From positions 10,304,001-10,368,000 of the forward strand of contig JAUIMM010000124.1 in assembly GCA_031769625.1 (NCBI GenBank): 64,000 bases of DNA, in the 5' to 3' direction. Shown here one piece after another: positions 29,646 through 41,294 of the stretch. The DNA comes from Taudactylus pleione. Its lineage: Eukaryota > Chordata > Amphibia > Anura > Myobatrachidae. Both the position numbers and the translations under genes were made by a program. The notes under the pieces are model-generated. The model had not been told where the DNA came from. It did not search any database and was given only the letters and a program-made list of their open reading frames with translations. The first letter of the stretch is position 1. Every line of letters begins with the position of its first letter.

Positions 29646-32275
29646 TAGAGGTAGGGACCTTAACCCTCTAGGAACTTCCTCCCTGTCTCATCATCAACCG
29701 TGCATCATCAAAAGTGTTTGCAAAATTCTGAAATTTCGGGTAAAAAAGTAACAAGAAGCAGTCCAGCGTCAGCTAGCTCCCTTCTCTCTGTTAGATCCAA
29801 GCACCTGACATCTTCACCACCAACACCTTCATCAACAATATCATCAATCATGATTGGAAGTAGTCCTGCATCCAATTTGAAAAAAGGCTAACTCAGTCCT
29901 CCTCCTCCCTTATCCTGGATTCCTCAGAAAAATCCTTGTGTGCTATGCCTGCTGCTACTGCTGGCAGTGAATCTTCATCCCAGAAAGGGGCCAGTAAGAC
30001 TACTAGTAGTAGTTAAAAAAAACAATTGACTGTTAAACAATCCTTTGCAAGGGGAGCAAGTATGACAGCAGTCACCCAGTTGCACAGCAGATCACTGACG
30101 CCATAACATCTACACTGGTGTTAGAGATGAGTCTGATATCCACCATTTGTACAGTGGGTTTTAGACAGTTAATTGAGGTCCTGTGTCCCCACTACCAAAT
30201 CCCATCTAGGTTCCACTTCACTAGAAAAGCAATTCCTAGTCTGTACAGGGATGTTAAAAAAACTTAATTAGTGTCCTCCAAAAGGCAGTTGTACCCACTG
30301 TCCACTTGACCACAGATATGTGGACAAGTGGAACACAGCAAATGCAAGATTACACTAGATGACTGTAACAGCCCACTGGGTGGGGTATTGCCTTCAGCGG
30401 CACCAACAGCAGCAGCATCTAAAAAAAAGCAGGTCATTCAGAGGCAGGCTACTCTGTGTATCACCACTAAGAGGCATACTGTTGACAAAATCTTGGAAAA
30501 ACTCAGGGAAGTTATTGCAAAATGGCTTATCCCGCTTGGACGCTCCACAGGATTTGTGATTTCTGACAACGCCACAAATATTTTGAGAGCATTACAGCAG
30601 GGTGAATTCCAACATGTCCCATGTTTTGCTCACACTATTAACTTGGTGGTTCAACATTTTTTTCAAAAATGACAGGGGCGTGCAGTAGATGCTCTCTGTG
30701 GTCCGCAAAATTACTGGGCATTTTTGCCATTCAACAGGTGCATGTAGAAGATTGCAGCACCTGCAAGAAATGTTGAATTTGCCCTGTCACCAGCTGAAGC
30801 AAAAGGTAGTTACAAGGTGGAACTCCACCCTTTATATGCTTCAGCGGATGGAGGAACAGCAAAAAGCCATCCAATGGTATACAATGAAGTATGACATAGG
30901 AAGAGGAGGGGGAATGTACCTTACTCAAGCTCAGTGGAAAATACTTTCCATGTTGTGCAGAGTGCTGAAACCCTTTGAAGTAGCCACCTGTGAAGTGATT
31001 ACAGACACTTCCAGCTTGAGTCAGGTAATTCCCCTCATTAGATTTTTGGAAAAGCAGCTTGAGAAACTGAAATTAAATGATTCCGCTAAGCATGGACTTG
31101 TAGATCAAGTCCTTTATTTGGTTTGCCAGGATCCAAGGGCTGTCAGGATCTTCCAATCGGAGCAATACATTTTGGCAACCGGGCTCAATCCTAGGTTTAA
31201 GTCATGCATCGTGTCTTTCTTACTAACAGACATAGATCTGAAGAGATGCAAAGAGCTGTTGGTAAGCAAATTGTCATCACAAGCGTCATGTGATGCAGCG
31301 ATGGCTCATCCTTTGGTTTCTCCAGCAAGTGTGACTGCCAGAAAAAAACTACATTTCCCAAAAGACCCACTGGTGATGCAGATAAGTCAACTTTTGACAT
31401 CTGATCAGGTCTAAAAGAATTGCCTACCATTAATGAGACCTCTACCATAACTCCATCTGATATGGTCACCATTTAAAGAATGGTTGAGGACTATTTTAAT
31501 GATAGCATCCAAATTGGCATGTCAGACAGTCCATTTGACTACTGGCAGGAAAAAAAAGGCAATTTGGAGGCCCTTTGCACAAACTGGCTTTGCTTTACTT
31601 TAGCTGCCAACCCTCCATTGTGTACTCCAAAAGAGTTTTCAGCACAGCCGGGAACTTTGTCAGCAATCGGTATAGGAGGCTACTTCCTCAAAATGTGGAA
31701 AAGATGATGTTCATCAAAATGAACTACAAATTCCACGAGGAAGACCTTTACCTTCAATTATGTCCAAAAATAACAGAAGCACCTGAGGCTGTAATGGTGG
31801 ATTTCAGCGGCGATAATTTAATATTGTGAGAAGATGATGAACACACTGATGATGGTGAGGAATCTGATGATGATGGCGACAACATCTTGCCCCTGTAAAG
31901 CCAGTTTGAGCATGGAGAGATCATTGCCAGCAATGTTAGCTGCCCATTGGTAGCTTATTTTGTGGGGGCCCAAATAAAGCAATCACTTCAGCCACAAATG
32001 GCAGTCACTGTCGCTGAAGTGATTGGTTTGTAAACTGTGCATGTCCTATATACAACATAAGGGTGGGTGGAAGGGTCCAAGGATAATTCTATATTGCATC
32101 TCTTTTCTTTGCATTATGTGCTGTTTGGGGAACTACTGCCTGACATTTTTAATTTTGTAGTTTATGAAACTGCCATCCTGTCTGCCACTGCTGTGTTGCA
32201 AAAGTTTAATAGATGTCCTATATTTTTTTAAACTGCTGTGGTTTTGTGCCGCTTCTCTGACGTTTACTTTTTTTT
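29646..32275 (+). mobile_element. hAT element 1, 5' and coding part
   Basis: BED-finger end, acidic/Ser-rich linker, transposase and a 3' UTR that matches the second copy (62541-63100) in reverse. It is interrupted at about 32275 and resumes at about 38610. The left end is lost at the Gypsy junction or represented by 27907. Confidence 0.75.
29650..31870 (+). pseudogene. hAT transposase, BED-type, broken
   Basis: The start SRGRDLNPLGTSSL is the end of a BED zinc finger (whole in copy 2 at 63325-63445). The RNase H-like core follows with TTDMWTSGT near 30306 (first Asp), VTAHWVG near 30362, FVISDNATNI near 30550 (second Asp) and PCFAHTINLVVQHF near 30621. A helical insert (30689-31414) includes KVVTRWNSTLYMLQRM and LEKQLEKLKLN. 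The hAT dimerisation region reads FDYWQEKKGNLEAL, then YSKRVFSTAGNFVSNRYRRL and LPQNVEKMMFIKMNYKF (31530-31730). It cuts and joins element ends in functional relatives. At least three frameshifts or stops make it dead. Confidence 0.85.
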
Positions 32276-32446
32276 ATAGATTCATACTGTATTTATTTCA
32301 ACTAAAATCACAAATGGGTATACTTTCAAAATACTCTTATGCCATTTTCAACCTTGATTTGTAGATACCAACCTGGTGGGCTTGGTTTTCATTGATCATA
32401 ACAGCCATGTTTTGTCAGTGCAACTCAAACACCAAATGGAAAGGCT
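31871..32446. other. hAT 3' untranslated region and unassigned flank of the DIRS element
   Basis: Up to about 32275 the sequence matches copy 2 in reverse (for example CTGCCATCCTGTCTGCCACT and GCATGTCCTATATACAACAT). From 32275 to 32446 it has no counterpart there and may belong to a separate insert that carried the DIRS element. No gene seen. Confidence 0.55.
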
Positions 32447-32580
32447 ATTTTCTACTTCAGGGTCCATAGGGTATCCACAGGATACCATGGGATATAGGTG
32501 ATGATGTCAGCCTTCAGGCACCACAGAGTTAAAGTTTTCAGCCTCCCAGGATGCATCTGGGTCCCTCTCCTATACCCCTT
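32447..32580. repeat. DIRS left inverted terminal repeat
   Basis: Begins ATTTTCTACTTCAGGGTCCA. Complementary to 38040-38203 with differences concentrated at the outer end (CTTCAGGG against ACGAAG), as expected for DIRS. Confidence 0.85.
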
Positions 32581-33540
32581 CCCCGGACCAAGGCATCTCA
32601 GTTTCGTCGGTGCCTGGCCGGAGTCGGAGGCACTGTGCAGAGGGGGGCTGTGAAGAGCCCCTGAAGTTTCTTTTAAAGGCAGCGCTGGCTGCACATCTGG
32701 GAGTACAGCATGGACAGTCAGTACTGACGACCATGCCGTCTCCCCTACACCCCGCCGGTACCAGAACGCCGGTACTGATCCGGGGATGCTGGTAGACATC
32801 TGGGGTCACGGCTAGCGGTGTCCCCAGATGTTTTGGACCATGGCCGGATCCAAGGGGATAGCAGGTAAGCAGCGGGGTCCTGCGGTGGGTCCCCGCTGGT
32901 CACATGGTCCTGAGTCCCCAGGCAGGGGGCTCCCTGGGGACTGGCTGCAGCGTGGAGCCAGGCGACCAACCTGCGCTTCCACTACCCCCTGGGAAAGTGG
33001 GCCGCTGCTGAGCGGCATGCGCTGCGGCATCCCAGGGGTTAAATGCATGCCAGGGGAGTGCGCTTTCCCTGTCTCACAGCCGGCGCCTCCCCTGCTGCAC
33101 ACAGCCTCTCTGCTCTGCCTGATTGGCCACAGTGTGTCAGCTGTCCTCCCCAGGCCGGCCTCCTTCATCTTCTGCTACTCGGTGGCCATCTTTAAAGCAT
33201 GGTGAACGCTGCTGGAAGCCTGTGAGCGGTGGCATTGTGGTCTGGGTCCCCCAGCATACCTCTCCTCTGTTTGTTACAGGTCAGTGTATGCAGCGCTGAG
33301 TCCTACCAGCCTGAGGGTCTGAGTAGTTGAGAACCAGCGCTAATAGTGCAGGGATTTGTTTCTTCTGCATTGTATGTGACTGAACTGCTAGCCTGCTGTC
33401 TGTACTTTCACTTTCTACTGTCAGCTTTATTACTGTCCCTGATCTTGCTCTGCTCAAAGCCCTTGCGGTGCGCGGTGTGCAGGGTGTTATTCACACTATA
33501 CCAATACGTATAGGTGTGAGTGTCACATACTTACCATCAT
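32581..33540. other. DIRS 5' non-coding leader
   Basis: GC-rich leader between the left terminus and the Gag start. Open frames here have no recognisable domains. It may hold promoter and splice signals but none can be pinned by eye. Confidence 0.5.
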
Positions 33541-34983
33541 GTCTGAGACTGACTTTCCTCTCCAGCTCATGTGTACTAAATGTAAGGTACCAATAGCAGA
33601 GGGGGAGGGTAACGCGGAGGGGTTATGTCCCCAGTGCCTGGCACTGTCACGGCCGATTATGGTCACAGTCCAGGTACAGGAACCTCCCTGGGCTTGTTTC
33701 GCTAAGGCGCTTACAACCCTTGTGGGCCAGCTAGCTCCGCCACCTGCGTTTACCCAGACGGGTTTGTCCCAGCAGTCAGTGGTGTCATCACCCATGCGGG
33801 AGTTCCCGAGACAATTGATGGTACCCCACAGTCTCCCTGTCCCTTCCCAGGTTTCTCCGGAGCCTGCATGGGTTAATACTCTAACTACATCGGTTCAGCA
33901 TTTGTCCGATGTTTTACAGGGGGAGTCTGTGTTGCGGCCTCATAACGGCTGGTGGCGTCTTTATCTGCTCCTTATGGGGATGACGATGAGATGTCAGATC
34001 ATGGGGAGATTCTGGATCTATCTGACCAAGAACCTCTCCGTACCAAAGAGCCGGGCGCTAAGTCCAAGGTGTATATCCCTGGTCTTATTCGAGCGGTCCG
34101 CTCGGCTTTAGTTATTGAGGATATTGATCCTTTGGTGGCCACATTCATATATGCCTTTTTAAGGATATTAAGGGTGAGGCTACGGTGTTCCCTCTTTCTG
34201 ATCAATTAGTGGATCATTTAGAGGAGGCGTGGAAAAATCCAGGTAAACGGTTTCAGCCCCAGAGATGCTTAGCCGTGGCTTATCCATTTGCGGTCAATTA
34301 TTTTTCTAAGCGGGAATCCCCTACGCAAGTGGATTCACATGTCACACGCCTAGTCAAAGGTGCCACGTTGCCTATGCCTTCGATGTCATCCTTGAAGGAT
34401 GTCACTGACCGCAAGGTGGAGATCTGCCTCAAATCCGTTTTTTCCCTTGCAGGGAAGCATCCAGACCGGCTCTGGCCGTGTGTTGGGTAGCCAGAGCTAT
34501 GGAGCGCTGGGCGGATAATTTGGAGGCGTCTTTGGACTCTGACTGTTCGGCTGAACAGACCGAGTTGGTGGGCAATCTCCGAGACTCGGCCACTTACATT
34601 AATAAAGCGGCCTTAGATATTTGTATGCCCACCTCTAGGATCTCCTCTGCAGCCGTGGCTGCTCGTCGCACCTTATGGTTGCGTTCTTGGAAAGCGGACG
34701 CGGATTCCAAAAAGGGATTAGAAGGTCTGGACAGGTACTATTTGGTCCAGATCTGGACAAAATTGTAGTTACGTTGGCAGTAGCAACATCTGCATGTCTT
34801 CCGTCTGCTACGATTCCTTCTAATGCTGGTGGGTCGTCCTTTCGGCCTCGCAGGGCCCAAGGTAGGCCTAAAGTACAGTCCTTTCCACGGCAGGCTGGGA
34901 CCAAGAAATTGTCCAAGCCCAAGAAACAGGTCTGGAGTACCAGACGTCCGGCTCCTAGGTCAGATAACAAACCTGCCGCCTGA
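33541..34983 (+). pseudogene. DIRS Gag-like ORF1, frameshifted
   Basis: ATG at 33540-33542 begins MSETDFPLQLMCTKCKVPI with a paired CxxC motif (CTKC..CPQC). The reading then jumps frame near 33950 (SAPYGDDDEMSDHGEIL), 34165 and 34480. Later conserved blocks are KRFQPQRCLAVAYPFAVNYF, ATYINKAALDICM, AARRTLWLRSWKADADSKK and a basic tail SFRPRRAQGRPK. It precedes the pol frame, as DIRS ORF1 does. Probably nucleic-acid binding. Three or more frameshifts. Confidence 0.75.
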
Positions 34984-36690
34984 CGGTCCAGGCCTCCTTT
35001 TGGGGGACACCAAAGTGGGGGGCGCCTGCTTCAGTTCGCCCGGTGCTGGTCGAGGACTACGACAGACACTTGGGTTCAGGAGGTGGTCTCTCACGGGTAT
35101 GCCCTCTCTTTTCGGGACAGGCCTTCCGCTAGACCAGAGCAAAGCCTCGGAACTGCGGAAGGTTTTGCACATTATGCTCCAGGCCAGAGTTTCAGTGCAT
35201 GTTCCAATTTCCCAGAGGGGCCTGGGTTTCTATTCCATTCTATTTTTGGTGCAGAAACCCAATGGGTCTTACCGTTCAATACTAAACCTAAAGGCCCTCA
35301 ACAAATCCTTGAGGGTGCCTCTGTTTCAGATGGAGACCCTGCGGTCCATTATTCTGGCACTGGAACCTGGGGACTACATGGTGTCATTGGACATCCAGGA
35401 CGCTTACCTGCATGTCCCTATTCTTTTGCGCCATCGGCAGTTCCTCAGATTGGCAATCTGCAATGAACATTTCCAGTTCTGGGCACTGCCTTTTGGCCTG
35501 GTGACTGCTCCACGGGTATTCACCAAGGTCATGGCGGTCATGGCGGCTCTCCTGCGGATGCAGGGAGTCCGACTGTTGCCTTATCTGGACGACCTCCTGT
35601 TGATAGCGGGGTCTCCAGAGCTTCTTTTACACCATCTGGATCTGACGATTGCGATACTGCAACGTCACGGCTGGTTGACAAACTGGCAGAGGTCCACTCT
35701 CACCCCGTCTCAGAGGATCCTGCACCTCGGGGCCTTATTGGACTCCAGGCAGCAGTGGATCTTTGTGACGGAGGAAAAGATCCTTGCTTTGTAGTTGAGG
35801 GTGCGCAGTTATCTGCAGTGTTGTCGAGTGTCGATACACTTGGCAAAGAGGTTATTGGGCTCAATGGTGTTGGTATTCGACATGGTGGAGTACGCCCAAT
35901 TTCACTCCAAACCTCTGCTACTATTGATCCGGTCCAGATGGAATGGATTGCCTCAGTGTCTCAAGTCCCAGACGATGGGGCTCACTCCGGATGTTCGCCT
36001 GTCTCTAACCTGGTGTTTGCAGATGACCCACCTCAACAAGGGTCGCCCGTTCTGGGTGGCGAACTGGGTCCTGTTAACAACGGACGCTAGTCTCCGGTGC
36101 TGGGGAGCTGTCACGGGTCCACACTTGTTTCAGGGCAGGTGGACTCGGGTGGTAGCGGAGCTTCCAATAAACATTTTGGAGCTCCATGCGGTGTCAAGAG
36201 CTCTCCAGCGGGCACAGCCGGTTCTCCAGGGTCACCCTGTGCAGGTCCCGTCAGACAACGCCACCACGGTGGCCTATTTAAACCAGCAAGGAGGAACCGG
36301 GAGAGTGGTCTGTACACCAGGACGTCTTTCAGAGTCTGGTGGACAAGTGGGGTCTTCCAGAGATAGACCTCATGGTGTCCCGGCACAACAACAAGTTGCC
36401 GGTGTACGGGTCTCGAACATGAGATGAAAAGGCGTCTCTGGTGTATGCCCTGTCCGTCTAGTAGACGTTCCAGTTTGCCTACCTTTTCCCTCCGTTTTCC
36501 CTTCTTCCGCGGGTATTACGGAAATTCAAATCAAGAAGGAGGTACACTACTGTTGATAGCTTCCGAGTGGCCCAGACGGCACTGGTTCTCTGACCTCCAG
36601 AGTCTGTCAGTAGACGTTCCTCTGAGGTTACCATTACGACCGATCTGCTGTCACAGGGTCCTTGTCTTCACCTGGACCTGACTTGGTGTG
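34984..36690 (+). pseudogene. DIRS reverse transcriptase and RNase H
   Basis: RT from about 35117 to 35794: RGLGFYSILFLVQKPNGSYR, SILNLKALNK, DYMVSLDIQDAYLHVPI near 35380 (first Asp), LPFGLVTAPRVFTKVM and LLPYLDDLLLIAG near 35578 (catalytic pair). A stop falls at 35792. RNase H follows: NWVLLTTDASLRCWGAV near 36080, INILELHAVSRAL near 36170 and VPSDNATTVAYLNQQGG near 36250. Further DIRS-type sequence (ASEWPRRHWFSDL) runs to 36690. One stop and several frameshifts. Confidence 0.85.
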
Positions 36691-36736
36691 GCTGTTGAAA
36701 CGGTCATGCTAAGGTCCAGAGGGTTTTTCTAGCTCC

Positions 36737-37735
36737 ATGGTGCAAACCATACTAAAAGCTCGTAAACCTTCCTCGGCAAGAATCTACCATCGTGTGTGGC
36801 ATACTTTCTTCCGGTGGTGTAGACCTAGAGGGTATTCCCTTAGGGAGTTCCGCCTGTCTAGGGTGTTGGCTTTCCTACAGGCTGGACTGGATCATGGGCT
36901 TCACCTTGCTTCTCTGAAAGTGCAGGTGTCTGCCCTGTCAGTCTGGTTTCATCGTAGGATTGCTGCGCTCTCTGATGTGCACACCTTTATGCGAGGTGTT
37001 CTTCGCATTCAGCCACCTTTTGTTCCACCGGTGGTGCCTTGGAATTGGGCTGTGGTCCTGAGAGTTCTCTTGGGACCGCCGTTTGAACCACTGGACTCAG
37101 TGGACTTTAAATGGCTTATAGCTAAAACCATATTCCTTCTGGCCATTGCCTCGGCCAGAAGGATTTCGGATTTAGGGGTTCTCTCTTGTAGACCCCCTTT
37201 TCTGATTTTTCATAGGAATAGGGCGGTGCTTCGCACTCGTCCGGGATTCCTTCCCGAAGTTTTATCCAGTTTTCACATCAATGAAGAAATTGTTGTGCCG
37301 GCTTTCAATTCACCTGGACTTTCAGTGGGTGATGCCACTTGGTATGTTGTGCGGGCATTGAGAATTTATGTTGACCGCACTTCTTCTTTTAGGAAGTCGG
37401 ACGCCTTGTTTGTCCTCTATGGCTTTCGTAGAAAGGGTTGGCCTGCTTCAAAGTAGACTTTGGCAGGCTGGATTCGTATGGCAATTTCAGAAGCTTATCT
37501 TCATGAAGGTCTTCCAGTTTCCTCCCTGGTGAGGGCTCATTCCACTAGGTCTGTGGGTCCTTCTTTTGCAGCTAGACATGGTGCCTCTGCAGTTCAGATC
37601 TGCAAGGCTGCTACGTAGTCTTCTGTCTATACCTTTGTGAGGTATTACGCTTTTGACATCTTTGCCTCTCAGGATGCTTCCTTCGGGCGGCGGATTCTCC
37701 TCTCAGCACAGGAGCGTCCCCACCCTTAAAGGATA
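36737..37735 (+). pseudogene. DIRS tyrosine recombinase, two in-frame stops
   Basis: Starts MVQTILKARKPSSARIYHRV. The core-binding part includes WHTFFRWCRPRG and VSALSVWFHRR. Catalytic residues are visible: Arg in ASARRISDLGVL near 37155, the His..Arg box RAHSTRS near 37530 and the Tyr in FVRYYAFDIF near 37640. It would integrate the circular DNA by site-specific strand exchange. The only breaks in about 330 codons are TAG at 37453 (after GWPASK) and TAG at 37616, so it is a nearly intact enzyme gene, but dead as it stands. Confidence 0.85.
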
Positions 37736-37753
37736 CTGCTTTGGGACATCGCC

Positions 37754-37862
37754 AAGGTATCCTGTGGATACCCTATGGACCCTGAAGTAGAAAATATGAG
37801 ATATGGTAAGAACTTACCCTTGTTATCTCTATTTCTACGAAGTCCATAGGGTTCCACAGGAC
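37754..37862. repeat. DIRS internal complementary region
   Basis: GGTATCCTGTGGATACCCTA and following is the complement of the left end; from about 37794 it is the complement of the right end (..ACCCTTGTTATCTCTATTTC..). It thus spells the circle junction and lets the two termini be completed during replication. Confidence 0.9.
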
Positions 37863-38039
37863 TCCCGCCCTGTCGCACCTGTACTGCAGATGGGCTTTAT
37901 TCTGGTCACCGGTTTTTCCGTCTCCCTATGGTGAGAATGTGATTCTTGTAAGTGTCCAGATTTTTTCTTCTCTCTCTTTCTTCTCCTCCTCCGGCCTATG
38001 GCTTGTGACGTAACTGAGATGCCTTGGCCCGGGGGCGGG

Positions 38040-38203
38040 GTATAGTAGAGGGACCCAGATGCATCCTGGGAGGCTGAAAACTTTAACTCTGTGGTGCCTG
38101 AAGACTGACGTCATCACCTATACCCCAAGGTATCCTGTGGAACCCTATGGACTTCGTAGAAATAGAGATAACAAGGGTAAGTTCTTACCATAACTCATAT
38201 TTT
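38040..38203. repeat. DIRS right inverted terminal repeat
   Basis: Inverse partner of 32447-32580, with an extra outer segment (AGAGATAACAAGGGTAAGTT..) that is mirrored only in the internal complementary region. Confidence 0.85.
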
Positions 38204-38609
38204 GTGATGGTTTCTGGAGATGTTCTCTCTCCTCCCCTCTTAGCCTTCCCATCCATAATCCCAGAAGCACAATGATAAAAGATGTTTAGTACCAGAATTT
38301 AAAAATCCCTTCCTGTTCAGAGCTTCTGATTTGTGGGCTGCCACAGATAGCATCTCCTGCATGCCCCTTTCATTTTTTTTTAAATGCTGGACCACCACAA
38401 GAGCTCACCTGGGGCAAGGACTCATTTGAATGAGTAAAATATCCTTTCAAAATGACTCCCCACCTTCCTTCCTCATAAATTTGCTTTGGAATTCAAAACT
38501 TAAATTAAGTTTGCTATGAATCAACCCTTCCTTTCCCTGTCTTCAGCTACTTACATATATCTCCCTAAGACCTCTTGAGTAATGAATATATGTTTCCTTA
38601 TGTGCCTTG
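38204..38609. other. Unassigned flank right of DIRS
   Basis: AT-rich non-coding sequence with no counterpart in hAT copy 2. It may belong to the same unknown insert as 32275-32446. No gene recognised. Confidence 0.5.
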
Positions 38610-38967
38610 TTGGAAGATGAACTGCCACGTGTTTGTGCCTCCCACCTCTTGCCACTTAGTTTAGTAAGCCAGCTAGCTTGTTGTAAATTATGGGCCTAAA
38701 CTGGATGAAAACAATATTGTGAGCTCTTAGGTGGTCAAAATTAACTGGAAATGACTGGAAATTAATGGTATTGATGTTAATAATACTGTAGGAACAAAAA
38801 CAGGCCCAAATTATGTGATTGTAGCTGTTTTTATGATTTTTAAATAAAAAATACAGATCCAAAACCAAAACACGCAAAAGCGGTTTTGCCAAAACCAAAT
38901 CCGGATCCAAAATACGAAGGAGATAAAGATCCAAAACCAAAACATGAGGGCGGCGCACATCCCTAAT
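38610..38967 (+). mobile_element. hAT element 1, right end
   Basis: Matches the reverse complement of 62541-62900: GTTTGTGCC, AGCCAGCTAGCTTG, AACAATATTGTGAGCTCTTA, AGGAACAAAAACAGGCCCAA. It then has several GGATCCAAAA/CCAAAACCAAAA subterminal motifs and the terminus GCGCACATCCCTA. Repeated subterminal motifs are normal transposase-binding regions in hAT elements. Confidence 0.75.
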
Positions 38968-39349
38968 GAAAACCCATAAGAGTTATTTCTTAAAGTATTA
39001 TTAATGAAAGTAGTAAGTATGAATTAGTGGTCAATGTTAGTTTGTACATTTTGTTTCCCATAAATGAGGTTAATACATAATATTCTGTGCAATATTTGTC
39101 TGATTTGAATTTGCATTTATATATTAAATGCTAATACTAAGTTAGATGTTACTCCTCTCCTTTTTTTTACAAATCTTCTAAAAATCCTTAAAAGTGTTTT
39201 TACTGAGGATTATTATGTATATTCCTTAAATGGATTTTAGAACATATATTTGGTGATTTTATATTTTCATATTTTTATGTAATATATTTGTATTTATGGG
39301 TCATATTCACAATTGTTTTTTTTTATATGTTTATATCCTATGTTACTAT
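38968..39349. other. AT-rich stretch, nothing recognised
   Basis: Low-complexity AT-rich sequence without coding, repeat arms or RNA-like features. Confidence 0.6.
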
Positions 39350-40588
39350 TTATTATTATTGATAGAGGGGATTGCACCACTTTTTGTATACTGTGATAAT
39401 ACCTATATGCCGGGACAATGCAATATGACAGGATGGGTGAGTCAAGCCTCTGTATGAAGAAGGAAGTGTTTTATTCCCTGCTTTCCTATTGTGGAACGCA
39501 CGGCCATTTTCTGATACTTTGGGCAGATGCACACTAATAGCCGAGACACCCAAGAATAGGAAGATCACGTGGGTATCGTGCTTCTTATGCACGGAATTAT
39601 ATCTTCCGTCAGAACCAACTATACCCTCCCGTCTGTCCCCGTTAAATGCTCACCGCCACGAATGACAGCGGTGAATGGTCACTTCCGGCAGAAGTGTATG
39701 CGGTCCACGGGTGTAATGCACACTGAGGATTTTTTATTAAAACAGCCTTTATACCTTCCCACAAGTATTATTTTTAAGTAGGTTCTTCATATGTTACCTT
39801 TCCCACATAGGAACAAGACACACGATGTCTGTAAAAAGTTATAATCCTAGATTACCATCGAATGGGCTCTGTCCCATCCTAATTAGGGAGGAGGGACCAG
39901 CCATGGTATTTAAGTCAATCTTCTAGCCTTAGCACATATACCTTGACAAAGAAATAAGGTCGAAAAGCATTGGTGGATGGGTTAGAAAACACTGAGACAC
40001 TTGGAGTTCCACTCCTTGTTAGCCTGACAGTCCAGACCTGTTTTTACGATTCAGGTAATGTGTATATTTTTCCATCTACTCCATGTATAAACAGTGATCA
40101 TCATCTGTTGTGATTTTAAGTATTGATGTGAAATAGCATCGTTAGAAACCTGTTTCACTCCTGACATATATCTTATATAACCCGGCATATTGGTTACGGG
40201 AAACGAGGTGAATAAGCAGAACAGGTGAAAGAAGAGGGATTACGGGAATTACCCAAAATATACCTTGATGTGTTTTTCCACATCACGTCTAGCTGTGAGT
40301 TGGGGTACGCCCATCATCTTGATTACTATTTCTATACACTATTGTATAGGTCGGAATATTTCATCAACTATATACAAAAAGAAGCAATAGAAAAGAAACG
40401 TTATGGGTGATGTTTACTTCGTTGTTACGTGATTACGGTACGATATTATAGACGTCTACAATGTAAAGGGGAGGATTATAAATCCTATATGTAATACACC
40501 TGGGATTAGGATTACTAAAACATACTATACCATTGGTTTTCTCTTCTTTTTCCATTTTTTCCTTTGTCTGAGGAATATTGAACACAGA
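39350..40588 (+). mobile_element. Possible Penelope-type 3' region
   Basis: Non-coding. It contains CACTTCCGGCAGAAGTG-like and GGTCACTTCCGG motifs recalling the other PLE tails and a hammerhead-like motif at 39941-39976. No inverted arms or coding found. Assignment tentative. Confidence 0.3.
39941..39976 (+). ncRNA. Hammerhead-like motif, degenerate
   Basis: TACC, TTGACAA, A, a GA..TC stem, GAAAA, GCATT, GGTG follow the hammerhead order. Core position 3 is U and position 8 is A, which should abolish cleavage. Confidence 0.3.
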
Positions 40589-41137
40589 GGGCCTGATTCA
40601 GAGCTGAACGCTCTGGCCAGAGCGCTTGCTCTGAATTAGGGCCCTCCTACCTGTTTTTGGAGCCTCCTCATGGATGCTTGCATAGCTGTGGGTTACCACC
40701 CATAGCTTATGCGAGCGTCCATGATGATGGTCGCGATGGTCAAGACCATCGCGACCATCGAGCTTGCGATGAGACCCTGCGGTAAGGTCTCGCTGCCGCA
40801 AGCCCAGGAGTGATTTTGGCTCTATCAGAGCCAAAATCACTCCCACTGACATCACTAGTGATGTCAGTGGGGCGGGACTCAGACGGTAGGCGTTCCCATG
40901 CCTCCATGCCTCCCTCTGGCAGCCACGCCCCCGGCATGCCCACCAAAGAGGGCATGCTGTCAGTCACCATCGACAGCACGCCCCCTTTGGTGCGAGACCC
41001 ATAACGACGGCTTTGCCGTCGTTATTCTGGTCTCGCGCATGCGCACGACGGAGCTCCCTCCGTCGTGCGCATGCGCAATTCGGCACCATCGACCCGCTAG
41101 CGAGCGACCTTTGCTCGTGAGCGGGTCTGAATGACCC
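40589..41137. mobile_element. Palindrome-chain MITE, copy M6
   Basis: About 549 bp starting GGGCCTGATTCAGAGC. The right end GGTCTGAATGACCC has lost a few bases. It contains the same hairpin series: AACGACGG..CCGTCGTT, CATGCGCACGACGGAG with its inverse, ACTGACATCACTAGTGATGT and the CTGTCAGTCACCATCGACAG stem. The flanks AGA and TCA do not match, so the duplication is eroded. Confidence 0.75.
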
Positions 41138-41294
41138 TCAGAGACCACTCGTCCAGGAATAAGGCAAATATCATCAAAGACCAAGGTCCCTAGTTGGTCG
41201 GGAATATAGTCCGGATATGATTAAAAACAAGTGACTCATATTTCTTTGAATATACTTATTATTTTTTTGACTGATGTAATCTGGTACCAACTAA
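41138..41294. other. Short unassigned spacer
   Basis: Unremarkable sequence between two MITEs; it ends in the TAA target of the next element. Confidence 0.5.

Larger units (their letters stand above)
32447..38203 (+). mobile_element. DIRS tyrosine-recombinase retrotransposon, structurally complete, coding decayed
   Basis: About 5.76 kb. Left and right inverted termini share roughly 130 bp (32447-32580 against 38040-38203). The internal complementary region (37754-37862) is complementary first to the left end and then to the right end, the DIRS hallmark. Coding order: Gag, RT with YLDD, RNase H, tyrosine recombinase. DIRS elements replicate through a circle joined by the recombinase and make no integrase or target duplication; none is seen here. 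It sits in the hAT 3' region. Confidence 0.9.
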
